Of a stretch of 56,921 nt of DNA, positions 14,981-26,653 are shown one piece after another. The position numbers and the translations under genes were made by a program. How positions within the stretch are numbered: position 1 is the stretch's first letter; each line of letters starts with the position of its first letter. The DNA lies in the NCBI GenBank assembly GCA_964420405.1, contig CAYQTL010000022.1, positions 1-56,921 on the forward strand, read 5' to 3'. Origin of the DNA: CAYQTL01 sp964420405. Its GTDB lineage: Bacteria; Acidobacteriota; Thermoanaerobaculia; Thermoanaerobaculales; Sulfomarinibacteraceae. The notes below the pieces were generated by a model. That model searched no databases. It was given only the letters and a program-made list of their open reading frames with translations, and had not been told where the DNA came from.

Positions 14981-17116
14981 ATGAAGGCACGCAGCATCCT
15001 GCTCGCCGCCATCCTCGTGGCGATTCCCTTCGCGGCCACGGCGGAGGACGCCGACACCACCGAGGGGTACGTGGAGATCGGCGGTCGCGCCGCCGACGTC
15101 ACGGACTCGCCCACCCTGGCCGGGGAGTATCTGACAGCCGACGACGGGGTCGTGCTCGACCTTTCCGTCGCCACCCACCAGGACTGGGGCAGCCTGTTCG
15201 TCGACATCTGGGGCGTGGATCCCGACGAGGCCGAGGGATCGCTCGACTTCGACGTCAAGCGGATGGTCCGCTCCCACACGTCCTACATCAGCTTCCTGCA
15301 CCGTCTCGGCCACCGCGGACTCGAGCACCTCGAGGCCACGTCCATCAACGGCAAGGTCGTCTTCCACACCGACTTCAACCCCGGGTTCGAGTACGACTAC
15401 GTCTACGAAGACCTGTTCCACCGCACCGAGCTGCAGCTTCCCAACCTGCCCGCCCTCACGCTGGCCGTGGAGTTCCGGGAGCAGCAGCGCAGCGGACACG
15501 CCCAGGCGTTCACCACGTCCCACTGCGACACCTGCCACGTGAAGTCGCAGAAGCACCGCATCGACGAGGAGACCACCGACGGCACCATCGAGGCGGCCGT
15601 CGGCGGCGCGTGGGGCCGTCTGCGGGCGGCGTTCACCAGCCGCGAGCTGACCCACGGCACGCCGTCGGTGACGGTCGAGTTCGACAACGCCGTCCATCCG
15701 GAGCTCCAGGCCCCGGTGTTCGACAACCGGCTGCAGTACGACGACGACGTGGGTCCGGTGCCGGCAGACCTCTGGCCGGACATCGACAAGGAGACCAGCC
15801 GGCTCGACCTGACGCTCGCCGACCTCGCGGGGTTCGCGATCAACGCCGGCGGCGTCTGGTCCGAGACCGAGAACCGCTATACGGGCCTGAAGTCCGACTA
15901 CACCGGCTACGTGGTCAACGCCGCCCGCCGTCTTGGCGACGCCTGGCGGATCCGCTGGCGGGGACGCGCGTACTCGATCGACAACGACGACGTGTTCGTC
16001 GACACCGTCGAGCGGGTGTCCCAGGCCGGACCCCACGCCGGCCAGACGTACGAGGACATCTACGGCGTCAACTACGACTGGTGGCGACTGTCCGCTCTCG
16101 ACCGCGACGTGTTCGAGTCCAAGCTCGACGCGTCGTGGCGGCTCGGCAAGGCCGCCGGGACCCTGCGCTTCCTGTGGGACCTCGAGACCGTCGACCGGGA
16201 CAACTACGAGGTGCTCCCCGGTGAGACGGAGACCACCACCAACATATTCGGTGCGAGCTGGCGCTCTCGGCCCGCCAAGGGGGCCAAGCTCGAGGCCGCC
16301 TACCGCCATGCCGAGATCGACAACCCGTACATGCTGGTGAATGGCGCCTGCTCGACGCTCGAGTCGCCGCGGTACGACAACCCGTGGAACCCCGACACGC
16401 CCCAGTACGACGACTTCCACCAGGCGCGCATCGCCGAGACGACCGCGTCACCGGGATCCTGGGACGAGCTACGCCTGATGGGCTCCCTCAGCCTCGGGAC
16501 GTCGGCCATGGTCTCGGCCACCTACCGCTGGTGGGAGGGCAACAACGACGACGGCGACCTCACCGACTGGACCCGCACCAACCAGAACGCCACCCTCACC
16601 TTGTGGTCGGCACCCGCCGCCAGCTGGGACTGGTACGTCGCCTACTCGTGGCTCGACTCGGAGCTCGACGCACCGGCCTGCATACCCATCTTCGACGGTT
16701 GAGCAGGCACCATCATGGGAGGCCAGGATGGCTTCTCTCGCGACCTGCTCGGATACACCTCCGAGTCGACGATGCTGGTCGGCGGCATCACCTTCCATCC
16801 CACCCGCCAGCTCGAGCTCGGCGCGAGCCTCGCCTACGTGCAGTCGGAGGCAGCGCTGGCTCCGTTCGACCTGCCGGCGGACGACTACGTGGCGATCACG
16901 CCGCCGATGATCTACGACTTCTCCATCGCCCACACCTACTCCGACCTCGACCTCACGAGGACCGAGGCCGAGGTGGGCGCGACCTACCGGGTCCGCGACA
17001 ACCTGTGGCTGCGGCTCAACTACCTCATGATCGAGTACGAGGACGACGCCCACTATCTGTACGACACCGAAGGTCAGGTGGACTTCGTCACGGCCGCGTT
17101 CGGCATCGCGTTCTGA
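14981..17116 (+). CDS. MtrB/PioB-like outer-membrane barrel with an in-frame TGA
   Basis: Reading through the TGA at 16700-16702 gives a 711-residue protein, the normal size for MtrB/PioB-type barrels that sheath a decaheme cytochrome. It has a signal peptide (MKARSILLAAILVAIPFAATAEDA), one CDTCH motif near residue 184, many amphipathic strands and a C-terminal FGIAF, as expected for an outer-membrane barrel. Codon 574 is TGA: the text before it is ACIPIFDG and after it AGTIMGGQDG, and the frame does not shift. The downstream piece has no signal peptide or ribosome binding site. A SECIS-like hairpin follows the TGA, so selenocysteine insertion is possible. A nonsense mutation or base error (TGC or TGT to TGA) is the main alternative. 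GAGGAAGGAGG precedes the ATG. Confidence 0.75.
16700..16750 (+). promoter_or_regulatory. SECIS-like hairpin at the in-frame TGA
   Basis: GAGCAGG (16701-16707, overlapping the TGA) pairs with CCTGCTC (16744-16750). Inside, CCATC pairs with GATGG, an A/G mismatch follows, then TGG pairs with CCA around the loop GAGG (16719-16722). The loop begins with G and starts 16 bases after the TGA, within the usual bacterial SECIS spacing. Confidence 0.4.
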
Positions 17117-17139
17117 TACCGGCGGCTCACGCCAGCTTC

Positions 17140-17173
17140 ACGGGCCCCGTCGATCCTCGACGGGGCCCGTTTC
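17140..17173 (+). terminator. Terminator of the cytochrome/barrel operon
   Basis: ACGGGCCCCGTCGA, TCC, TCGACGGGGCCCGT is a perfect 14-bp stem followed by TTT, 23 bases after the barrel stop. Confidence 0.85.
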
Positions 17174-17291
17174 CGTCGTTCGGACTCCCGTGTTCCACGG
17201 CGGCGGCACGGAGCTGCACTTGCGAACGAGTTTCCCTTGCACTATGATTCAGTCGAACACGCAGAGCGAAGGAAGGAATGAGGAGGTCACC

Positions 17292-18404
17292 ATGAGGACG
17301 ACTGTGCGCGTGATCGGTGTGGTTTCGATCGCACTGCTTCTGGCGATGGCGGGACCCGCCGCCGCCGATCGTGGGGCCGCCGGGCAGCCGGCTCCGGCCA
17401 ACCCGCCCGACGTCCAGCCGCCGGCCGAGCGCGGCGGGGTCGCGTTCCAGGTCGGCGACGTGCTCGCCGGCGTCGGCACCGGCCAGATCAAGCACTTCAG
17501 CCCGACCGGCACGCTCATCCAGACCCTTGACAACAGCACCGGGAGCAACGAGCAGACGGGCATGTGCTTCGACTCCGCCGGCAACCTGTACTCGACGAAC
17601 TTCAGTGCCGGGAGCATGAGCAAGTTCGACAACACCGGCACCCTGCTGCAGTCGCTGTGGGCGACCGGGTTCAGCAACTCGCCGGAGTCGTGCGTCTTCG
17701 ACGGCAACTTCATCTACTCGGGCGAGGTGGATGGCAGCGAGCTCGTGCGCCGGTTCGACACCGACGGCGCGCTTGGTGCCACGTGGGATCCGGCACCGAC
17801 CTCCCGCGGTCTCGACTGGATCGACCTGGCCGAGGACGGCTGCACGCTGTACTACACCTCCGAGGGCTCCCAGGTGAAGCGGTACGACATCTGCACCGAC
17901 ACCCAGCTCGCGGACTTCACCGCCAGCCTGTCGGGGCCCTGCTTCGCGGTGCGCGTGCGGCCGGTCGATCCCGGCGACTTCGAGGTCCTGGTGGCGTGCT
18001 CCTCCCAGGTGTACCGCCTGGACTCGTCGGGCTCGTCCATCCAGACCTACCCCGCGTCGGGCTTCACCCCGTCTGCGTCGTTCCTGTTCGCCATGAACCT
18101 CGACCCCGACGGCACCACGTTCTGGACCGGCGACATCTTCACCGGCGACATCTACCGGATCAACATCGCCTCGGGCAACCAGGTGACCCACTTCAACACA
18201 AACCCCAACACCACCATGGCCGGCATCACCGTGTTCGGCGAGATCACCGCCGGCGTGCCGACCCCGACCCCGACCGGCCCGACGCCCACCCCGACCCCGC
18301 CGGGCGCGGCGCCGATCCCGACCACCTCGGCCACCGGCATCGCGATCTTCGTCGGCCTCCTCGCGCTGGCCGCGTTCGCGCTGCTGATCCGGACGCGGCG
18401 GTAG
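17292..18404 (+). CDS. Secreted beta-propeller-like protein with C-terminal sorting tag
   Basis: This 370-residue protein has a signal peptide (MRTTVRVIGVVSIALLLAMAGPAAA). It then carries repeated short strands typical of NHL/WD-type propellers (GTGQIKHFSPTGTLIQTLD, AGNLYSTNFSAGSMSKFDNTG, FIYSGEVDGSELVRRFDTDG, DIFTGDIYRINIASG). A Pro/Thr spacer (PTPTPTGPTPTPTPPG) leads to IPTTSATG, a hydrophobic helix and a final RTRR. That arrangement is close to the IPTL-CTERM type of exosortase-like sorting signal. GGAGGTCACC precedes the ATG. It is a single-gene unit with its own terminator. What it binds is unknown; an envelope-anchored or processed surface protein is likely. Confidence 0.75.
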   Translation: MRTTVRVIGVVSIALLLAMAGPAAADRGAAGQPAPANPPDVQPPAERGGVAFQVGDVLAGVGTGQIKHFSPTGTLIQTLDNSTGSNEQTGMCFDSAGNLYSTNFSAGSMSKFDNTGTLLQSLWATGFSNSPESCVFDGNFIYSGEVDGSELVRRFDTDGALGATWDPAPTSRGLDWIDLAEDGCTLYYTSEGSQVKRYDICTDTQLADFTASLSGPCFAVRVRPVDPGDFEVLVACSSQVYRLDSSGSSIQTYPASGFTPSASFLFAMNLDPDGTTFWTGDIFTGDIYRINIASGNQVTHFNTNPNTTMAGITVFGEITAGVPTPTPTGPTPTPTPPGAAPIPTTSATGIAIFVGLLALAAFALLIRTRR

Positions 18405-18431
18405 TCCGGCGCCGCTGCTGATGACCACAGG

Positions 18432-18460
18432 CGGCCGGAGCCACCGGGCTCCGGCCGTTT
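18432..18460 (+). terminator. Terminator of the beta-propeller gene
   Basis: CGGCCGGAGCC, ACCG, GGCTCCGGCCG, TTT: a perfect 11-bp stem. From here to 18789 (about 330 bases) I see no gene or other structure. Confidence 0.8.
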
Positions 18461-18789
18461 CCCGTGTCACCCCGGATGCGACGTGCGCGCCGGGTTGCGT
18501 GGCCTGACTCGCGGCGGGGAGACGGCGTCCTCGCGACGGCGCCCGCTCCGCGAGCCATCCGTCGAACGACCCGCGGACGACCTCGACCCACGATCACGGG
18601 TCGACCTCCCCGACGCCGTTCGCCGTCCCTTCCGCCCGGTCGCCGCCGACCGACCCGGCCGCGGCACCCGGGTGCGGACACCGCCCGGCGCGCCGACATG
18701 GCCACCGACGCGGACGCCGGGATCGCGTGCGGATCGGGTCGCGTGCAGCTCAGCTCCGGGGATCGTCCGGGCCGACCGCCGAGCGCCCG

Positions 18790-21038
<2,249 letters not shown>

Positions 21039-21042
<4 letters not shown>

Positions 21043-23774
21043 TCTCCCTCCCAGGCCCGCCCGTCGCCGTACAGATGGAACGCCCCCCAGGTCGCGGGCG
21101 CCGGGTCGAGGCGCCGGACCTCGCGGACCCCGTCGGCGTAGGCCGTCCCGGGATCCCCCGACTCGTGCAACCTCCGGTGGAACGTGACGCCGAACGCGTG
21201 GGCGATCTCGTCGCGGACCGGCGCCACGGCGCCGACCACGGTCCGCACCCCACCCGACATCAACGCCCGCAGGAACCCCTCGAACCGTCCGCCGTCGGCA
21301 CCGGTCGCGACCCGCACCCCGGAGCACACGCCGAACGACACCAGGCGCGCCGCGATCTCGCTCGCCGCGAGGTCGTGGACCGTCAGGTAGCCGTCCTCGA
21401 GCCGCAGGCCCGATGCCGACGGGAGGCCGTCGAGGAACACTGCGTGACCTGCCAGGTGGACCACGTCGTGCCGACCGAGCAGTCCGAGGAGACCGTCGCA
21501 CGTGACAGGCTCGAGGCGCACTGCCGCCGGGTGGACCGTCGCCAGGGCCTCCACCTCGTCCGCGACCATCTCCAGTCCGGGGCCGGACGCCCCGCCGATG
21601 GCGAACGACCGCGCCGGCCGCGCGCGCTCGGCGAGCAACCCGGCGAGCGCTGCCGTGCTCGGCACCAGCGCCGGCCGTACGACGTCGACCAGCGGAGCGC
21701 CCGAAGCGGTCGGCACGGCCGGCCACGGGACGTGGAAGAGCTCGCCGTGGGGCGCGATCCAGAGGGTGGCTCGACCCTCGAGCGGAACCCCGTCCAGCAG
21801 CACCCGCCCGAGCCGTGCGAGCCGCGCCTCGAGAGCCAGCACCGACCCGCGCGACGCGGGCGCCCGTGCCGCCGCCTCGAGGTGGAACCGGACCGAGGCC
21901 ATCACGGCGCGGATGTCGCGGGCGGCACCCTCCAGCCGGGCCGCCCGCACGCCGCCGTCCGCCACGATGAACCGCAGCAGGTCGTCCCGGTCGAGGAAGA
22001 GCTCCACCGCCATCTCGCCGCCGCCGAGGCGCCGCACGAGCCGCTCGGCGACGCCCGGCGTGCCGGTCGCCAGCGCTCCGAGGAACGCCGGCCGCCGGCG
22101 TGCCAGCGTCCGCTCGACCTCGAGCAGCTCGTGCTCGACGTCGCGGACGGCGTCGTGGACGCGCAGCCCCGACCGTCGCAGACGGGACTCCTCACCACCC
22201 TCGACCCGCATCAGCAACGATGCCAGCCGCCTCCGGAGCTCCTGCCAGCGCACCACGAGCGGATCGCCGCCGTGGTCCGCCCGGCGGGACAGCTCGTCGA
22301 GCAGCCATCCATCACGAAAACGCTGCAGCAGGTCGAGCGCCTCGCGGCGATCGCGCGACCGGCCCCGTTCGAGCAGGACCGCGACCAGATCCAGGTAGAC
22401 GTCCCCACGCGCCGCGAGGAACGCCGCACGATCGGCGACCGCCCCGAGTCGCCCGTGCAGTCGGTCGGCGTGACGGGCCGCCGCCCGCAGATGCCGGATC
22501 CCGGCACCCCCGGGAGTCGCCGCGAGCGCGTGGTGCGCCAGCATCCTCGCCCAGGGGGACGCGCGCCGATGGTTCAGCACCTCGCGCGCGAGCCGCCGTG
22601 CGGCGGCCCGGTCCGCCGACCGTGCGCGACGCCGCGCCGCCCACGCCAGCCCGACCAGCCCGCGGTGGACGAGACCGTTCCGGACCAGCCGGCGCGCGGC
22701 GCGGACGAGCCTCCCCACCTCGACCGACGGGTCGACGAGCGCCGCCTCCACCAGCAGCAGGTCCCGCGCCGCGCCGGCTCCCGCGCCAGCCATCCCACGA
22801 TGCAGCTCCCGCCAGCGTCCCCGATGTCCGAGGGCGGCATCGAGCACCGCGGCCAGTCTCGCCGCCTTGCCCGCCTCGACCGCAAGCCCCGTCGACTCGG
22901 CGACCTCGATCGCGCGCTCGGCCCGCGAGAGGGCGCGACCGGCGTCGCCGAGCTCGCCCTCCGCGGCCGCGAGGTCGACCAGCGCCGCCGCGTGGACCGC
23001 GTGGTTGCCGGTGCGTCCGGACTCGGCCAGCACCGCGTCCCACTCCGACAGCGCGCGGTCGACCTGTCCGCGCGCGAAGAGCGACTCGGCGAGGTTGAGA
23101 GTCGCGTGGGACACGAGCGCCGGCAGGCCGCGCTCCCGGGCCGCATCCCGCACGGCGCCGTGGATCGCCTCCGCCTCCGCGTATCGACCCGCCGTCATGG
23201 CGGCGTTGCCGAGGTTGGCCTCGACCAGCAGTGCCCGGAGACCGCCCGGCTCGAGGTCCCGGCGGGCCCGCCGCCACAGCTCCGCGGCTCTCGCCACGCG
23301 GTCGGCGGCGTCCTCGGCGCACGCCAGGTTCGACCACGCGACCGCGCGGCGCTCGAGGTCTCCGCGGCGCTCGAACCGTCCGGCGAGCCGCCGTCCGAGC
23401 CGGCGAGCCCGGTCGAGCTCGAGGCGCTCGCCGAGCACGTCGAGCAGCAGCAGCGACGCGCGGTCCGCGAGCGCCGGTCGCCGCGCGCGCCGCAGCGAGT
23501 CCGCCGCCCGGCGGAGCCGGTCCTCCGACTCCGCGACGTGGCCTGTGAGGTGGAGCGCGATCCCCGCCGACCAGTCCAGGTACCCGTCGGCCTCGGGCGA
23601 CCGGCCCCGCAACCCCTCGAGCCGCCTCAGCCAGCGGCGAAGCTCCCCCGGCCGGGTGCGGCCGAGGCGCTCGCCGCCCGCCCGCAGGAGGTCCCCCGCA
23701 TCGTCGGGCCGGCCCGCATCGAGCAGGCGCCGGACCTCGCCGAGCGGGCCGAGGGTGCCCTCACTCACCCACAT
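21039..23774 (-). CDS. TPR-CHAT domain cysteine protease-like protein
   Basis: This 911-residue protein is a long run of TPR-like helices (residues about 1-560: Ala/Leu/Arg-rich repeats such as LVEANLGNAAMTAGRYAEAEAI and TLNLAESLFARGQVDRAL) followed by a CHAT domain, a caspase-like protease fold (about 600-905). His777 lies in DVVHLAGHAVF and Cys817 in LVSFGVCSGV, matching the catalytic His-Cys pair; the domain closes with GGVRTVVGAVAPVRDE and WGAFHLYGDG. No signal peptide or membrane segment is visible, so it should be cytoplasmic. It overlaps the zinc-finger gene by 14 bp and the subtilase by 4 bp. TPRs may sense a partner or signal. The subtilase, the zinc-finger protein or the sigma factor are possible targets (inference). 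Confidence 0.9.
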
Positions 23775-24348
23775 GGCCCTCGAGGATCAGGGGGTCGAGG
23801 TCGACCCTGTCCGGCCCGATCAGCCAGCTCGCGGCGTAGCGGCCGGGCGACAGCCCCTCCACGTGGAACTCGCCGAGCTCGTCGATCTCCGACGTGAACG
23901 CGACTCCGCGGTCGTCTGCGGCGCGCACGACCAGCTCACCGCCTCCCTCGACCGGAGCGCCCCCCTCGTCGAGCAGCTGCCCGTGGAGCATCCCCCGGGG
24001 CCCGCCGCGGAGCTGCAGGACGATGCGGACCGGCCCACCCCGGTACTCCTTCAGCACCGCCTCGGAACCGCGCACCCGGACCGGGACCTCGGAAGGCGAC
24101 GGCACCAGCTCGGCGAACCACCGCCGCACCCCGCCGGGCCGCGGCCCGCACTGACGGAACAGCGCCGTCAGCCGGTGGAGCTCGCGCTCGTCCACCGCCT
24201 GCTCCCGCAGCAGGCGCAGGTCGCCGAGCCGGTCGACCCACCACCGCTGTCGGGCCAGGCACTCGTCGCATCCGGCGAGGTGACCGGACGCCCCGTCGTC
24301 GCCCGCGCCGCGCATGAGGTCGATGAGGCGTGCGTCGTCGAGATGCAC
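23761..24348 (-). CDS. Zinc-finger anti-sigma-like protein with a beta-sandwich tail
   Basis: This 195-residue protein begins with a helical segment carrying GHLAGCDEC, the His-x3-Cys-x2-Cys signature of zinc-binding anti-sigma factors (residues 22-30). Its C-terminal half (MLHGQLLDEGGAPVEGGGELVV to GEFHVEGLSPGRYAASWLIG) resembles a carboxypeptidase regulatory-like beta-sandwich. No transmembrane helix or signal peptide is visible, so it appears soluble, unlike most membrane-bound anti-sigma factors. It starts 28 bp after the ECF sigma gene and overlaps the CHAT gene by 14 bp. It could hold the sigma factor and be cut by the CHAT protein; that is inference. Confidence 0.75.
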   Translation of the reverse strand: MHLDDARLIDLMRGAGDDGASGHLAGCDECLARQRWWVDRLGDLRLLREQAVDERELHRLTALFRQCGPRPGGVRRWFAELVPSPSEVPVRVRGSEAVLKEYRGGPVRIVLQLRGGPRGMLHGQLLDEGGAPVEGGGELVVRAADDRGVAFTSEIDELGEFHVEGLSPGRYAASWLIGPDRVDLDPLILEGHVGE

Positions 24349-24376
24349 CGTGTCCTCCGTCGTCCCTACAGTGCGT

Positions 24377-24949
24377 TCACACGCCGCATCGAGACAGCTT
24401 CTCGACGATCTTCCGGAGGCGGTCGAGGCAGCGCCTCCGGATCGGGCCGATCGAGGTCGCCGACAGCCCCTCGTCGGCGGCGACGTCGGCGTAGGAGTCC
24501 GGCGGTTCGCGCAGCTCGAGCCGGTCCAGCAGCCGGCGGCACCGGCTCTCCAGCTCGGCGAACGCGCGGTGGAGAATCGCGAGCTGCTGGGCTACGGACA
24601 GCCGATCCCCCGTGTCGTCGTCGACCACCGCGGTCGAGTCCGAGATCTCCTCCGAAGGCCTGCGCTGCCGGATCACCTCCAGCGCCTGGAAGCGGGCGAT
24701 CCCCGCCAGCCATCCGGCGAGCCGGCCCGAGTCGCGCAGCCGTTCGATGCCCTCCAGGGCCACCAGCGCCGCCCGCTGGAGCACGTCGTCCGTCTCGTCG
24801 GCCGTGCAGCCCGTACGGCGCGCCACCGCCTTCACGAGGGCACCGTACTCCCGCCAGATCCGCTCCCAGGCGAGCTCGTCGCCGCGGCGGCAGGCGGCCA
24901 CCAGGTCGCGGTCCCTGGCCCGCGTCTCCTCCCAGCCCGAGCGCTCCAA
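24377..24949 (-). CDS. ECF RNA polymerase sigma factor
   Basis: This 190-residue sigma factor has region 2 (RDRDLVAACRRGDELAWERIWREYGALVKAVARR, then DETDDVLQRAALVALEGIERL and WLAGIARFQALEVIRQRR, residues 14-90). Region 4 is at 125-185 (LESRCRRLLDRLELREPPDSYADVAADEGLSATSIGPIRRRCLDRLRKI), with a helix-turn-helix. I chose a TTG start at 24949 because GGAGGGAGAGG precedes it; no ATG fits better. It heads a four-gene operon and should direct RNA polymerase to this operon or others, with the zinc-finger protein as its likely partner. It is divergent from the glycosyltransferase gene. Confidence 0.88.
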   Translation of the reverse strand: MERSGWEETRARDRDLVAACRRGDELAWERIWREYGALVKAVARRTGCTADETDDVLQRAALVALEGIERLRDSGRLAGWLAGIARFQALEVIRQRRPSEEISDSTAVVDDDTGDRLSVAQQLAILHRAFAELESRCRRLLDRLELREPPDSYADVAADEGLSATSIGPIRRRCLDRLRKIVEKLSRCGV

Positions 24950-25075
24950 ACCTCTCCCTCCTGTGGACCGGCGTCGCCCGTCGATGGTGCCGGCGACCGG
25001 CCCGCGCGCCCCCGGGGCTGCCCTATCATGTCGGTCCCGACGGGGCCGCCGCCGCCGTCGCGAGGTGTCGACACG

Positions 25076-26653
25076 ATGACCGGCAGCGCACCACAACCGA
25101 CACGTTCGGAACGGCCTCCATTCCCGACGCGTCCCGCGACCACCCGCTGGATCCTCGCCGTCGGCGTGGTGGCGTTCGCCGTCGCGTTCCTCGGCCACCG
25201 TCCGTTGTGGGAGCCCGACGAGGGTCGCTACACCGCGGTCGCGATCCAGATGCAGCGCCTCGGTGACCCGCTCGTCCCGCACCTGCATCCGAACCAGCCC
25301 CACTACGCCAAGCCGCCGCTCACCTACTGGGCGATCGCCGGCACGTTCGCCGCCCTCGGCCGTTCGGAGCTCGCCGCCAGGCTGCCGGGTGCACTGGCGT
25401 TCGCCGTCACGGCGCTGCTCGCCGGCGCCATCGCCCGGCGCCTGGGTCGGCGGCTTCCGGCGCTGGCGGTGGTCGTCTACGCCACCTCCCTGCTGCCGTT
25501 CGTCGCGGCGAACGTGGTCACAACCGACTCGGTCCTCGCGATGTGGGAGACGGCGGCTGCGTGGGCGTTCCTCGGCTGGTGGCGTCCCCTCGCCGGGACC
25601 CGCGGCCCCCGCCGATGGCTGGTCGCGATGTGGGCGGGCTTCGGGCTCGCGGTCCTCACGAAGGGACCGGTGGGGCTGCTGCCGCTCGCCGCGTTCGTGG
25701 CCCTCGTCGCCCTGTGCCACGGGCGGCACGACCTCTCCAGGATGTTCCCTCCGGCCGGCCTTTTCCTGTTCGCGGCCCTCGGCCTGGGCTGGTTCGCCGC
25801 GGTCGTCGCCCGCGAACCCGGGCTGCTGTCCTACTTCGTCGGGCAGGAGCTCGTCGGCCGCGTCGCCAGCGACATCCACGGTCGCGACGGTCATTGGTAC
25901 GGCTGGATCGAGGTCTACCTGCCGGTGCTGCTGCTGGGCCCGCTCCCCTGGAGCGCTCTGCTGCTCTCGCGGGAACGCCGGCGCGACCTCGTACGCCGCC
26001 TCGGCCGATGGCGGTCGTGGCCGCACAACGCCCCCCGGTCACTGTTTCTCGGCCTCTGGCTCGGCGTGCCGTTGCTCGTCTTCGTCCTGGCGCGCTCCCG
26101 GATGCCGCTGTACCTTCTGCCGTCGATGGTCCCGCTGGCGGTCGCCGTCGCCGCCGTCCTCGAGCGGCGCTGGCGATGGACGCCCGCGGCGGTCGGCCTG
26201 ACCGCCGCATGGGCGTCGGCCCTGCTGGCGCTGCGCGTCGCCGGCGGCGCGGTCGACACCCAGCGGGACGCGCGGGCGCTCGCCGAGGCCGTCCGCATGG
26301 GATTCGACCGACCGGTCGCCGGGGTCGTGTTCGTCGACGAGAGCTTCGGACACGGCCTCGCCTTCTACCTCGACGCGGACGTGGAGCACGTCGGGATGGC
26401 CAGCGACGGCCCGCCATGCGCCCAGTGCTGGAACGCGCGACGGGTCGAGGAGGCGCTCGCGGACGGCGCCGCGCATCGCGCGTGGCTGGTTCCGGCCTTC
26501 GTCCGGCCCCGCTTCGAGGAGACCGTCGCGCGCGAAGGGCTCACATCCCGGTTGGTCGGCCGACGAGGCAAGCTCGGGATCTACGAGGTGACCTCCCCGC
26601 CGGCCCCGCTCAGATCACGGTCCCGTCGGGCACGACCGCGTTCTTCGGGATGA
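25076..26653 (+). CDS. Glycosyltransferase 39-like integral membrane protein (ArnT family)
   Basis: This 525-residue multi-pass membrane protein belongs to the polyprenyl-phosphate-dependent glycosyltransferase group that includes ArnT. The N-terminal LWEPDEGRYTAVAIQMQRLGDPLVPHLHPNQPHYAKPPLTYW has the catalytic D-E of the first periplasmic loop. Many hydrophobic helices follow up to about residue 400, and a soluble tail comes after. GAGGTG lies upstream of the ATG at 25076; an upstream in-frame ATG at 25028 follows a TATCAT box closely and is less likely. The gene overlaps the 3' end of glgC (convergent) by 44 bp. It may modify lipid A, another envelope glycan or a protein; the acceptor is unknown. 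Confidence 0.85.
   Translation: MTGSAPQPTRSERPPFPTRPATTRWILAVGVVAFAVAFLGHRPLWEPDEGRYTAVAIQMQRLGDPLVPHLHPNQPHYAKPPLTYWAIAGTFAALGRSELAARLPGALAFAVTALLAGAIARRLGRRLPALAVVVYATSLLPFVAANVVTTDSVLAMWETAAAWAFLGWWRPLAGTRGPRRWLVAMWAGFGLAVLTKGPVGLLPLAAFVALVALCHGRHDLSRMFPPAGLFLFAALGLGWFAAVVAREPGLLSYFVGQELVGRVASDIHGRDGHWYGWIEVYLPVLLLGPLPWSALLLSRERRRDLVRRLGRWRSWPHNAPRSLFLGLWLGVPLLVFVLARSRMPLYLLPSMVPLAVAVAAVLERRWRWTPAAVGLTAAWASALLALRVAGGAVDTQRDARALAEAVRMGFDRPVAGVVFVDESFGHGLAFYLDADVEHVGMASDGPPCAQCWNARRVEEALADGAAHRAWLVPAFVRPRFEETVAREGLTSRLVGRRGKLGIYEVTSPPAPLRSRSRRARPRSSG

Noticed and set aside
16715..17116. Separate 133-residue gene after the TGA
   Set aside because: It has no signal peptide and no ribosome binding site, and it is the C-terminal part of the same barrel in the same frame.
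18461..18789. Possible gene between the beta-propeller terminator and the subtilase
   Set aside because: Frames here are Arg-rich and low in complexity, with no ribosome binding site.
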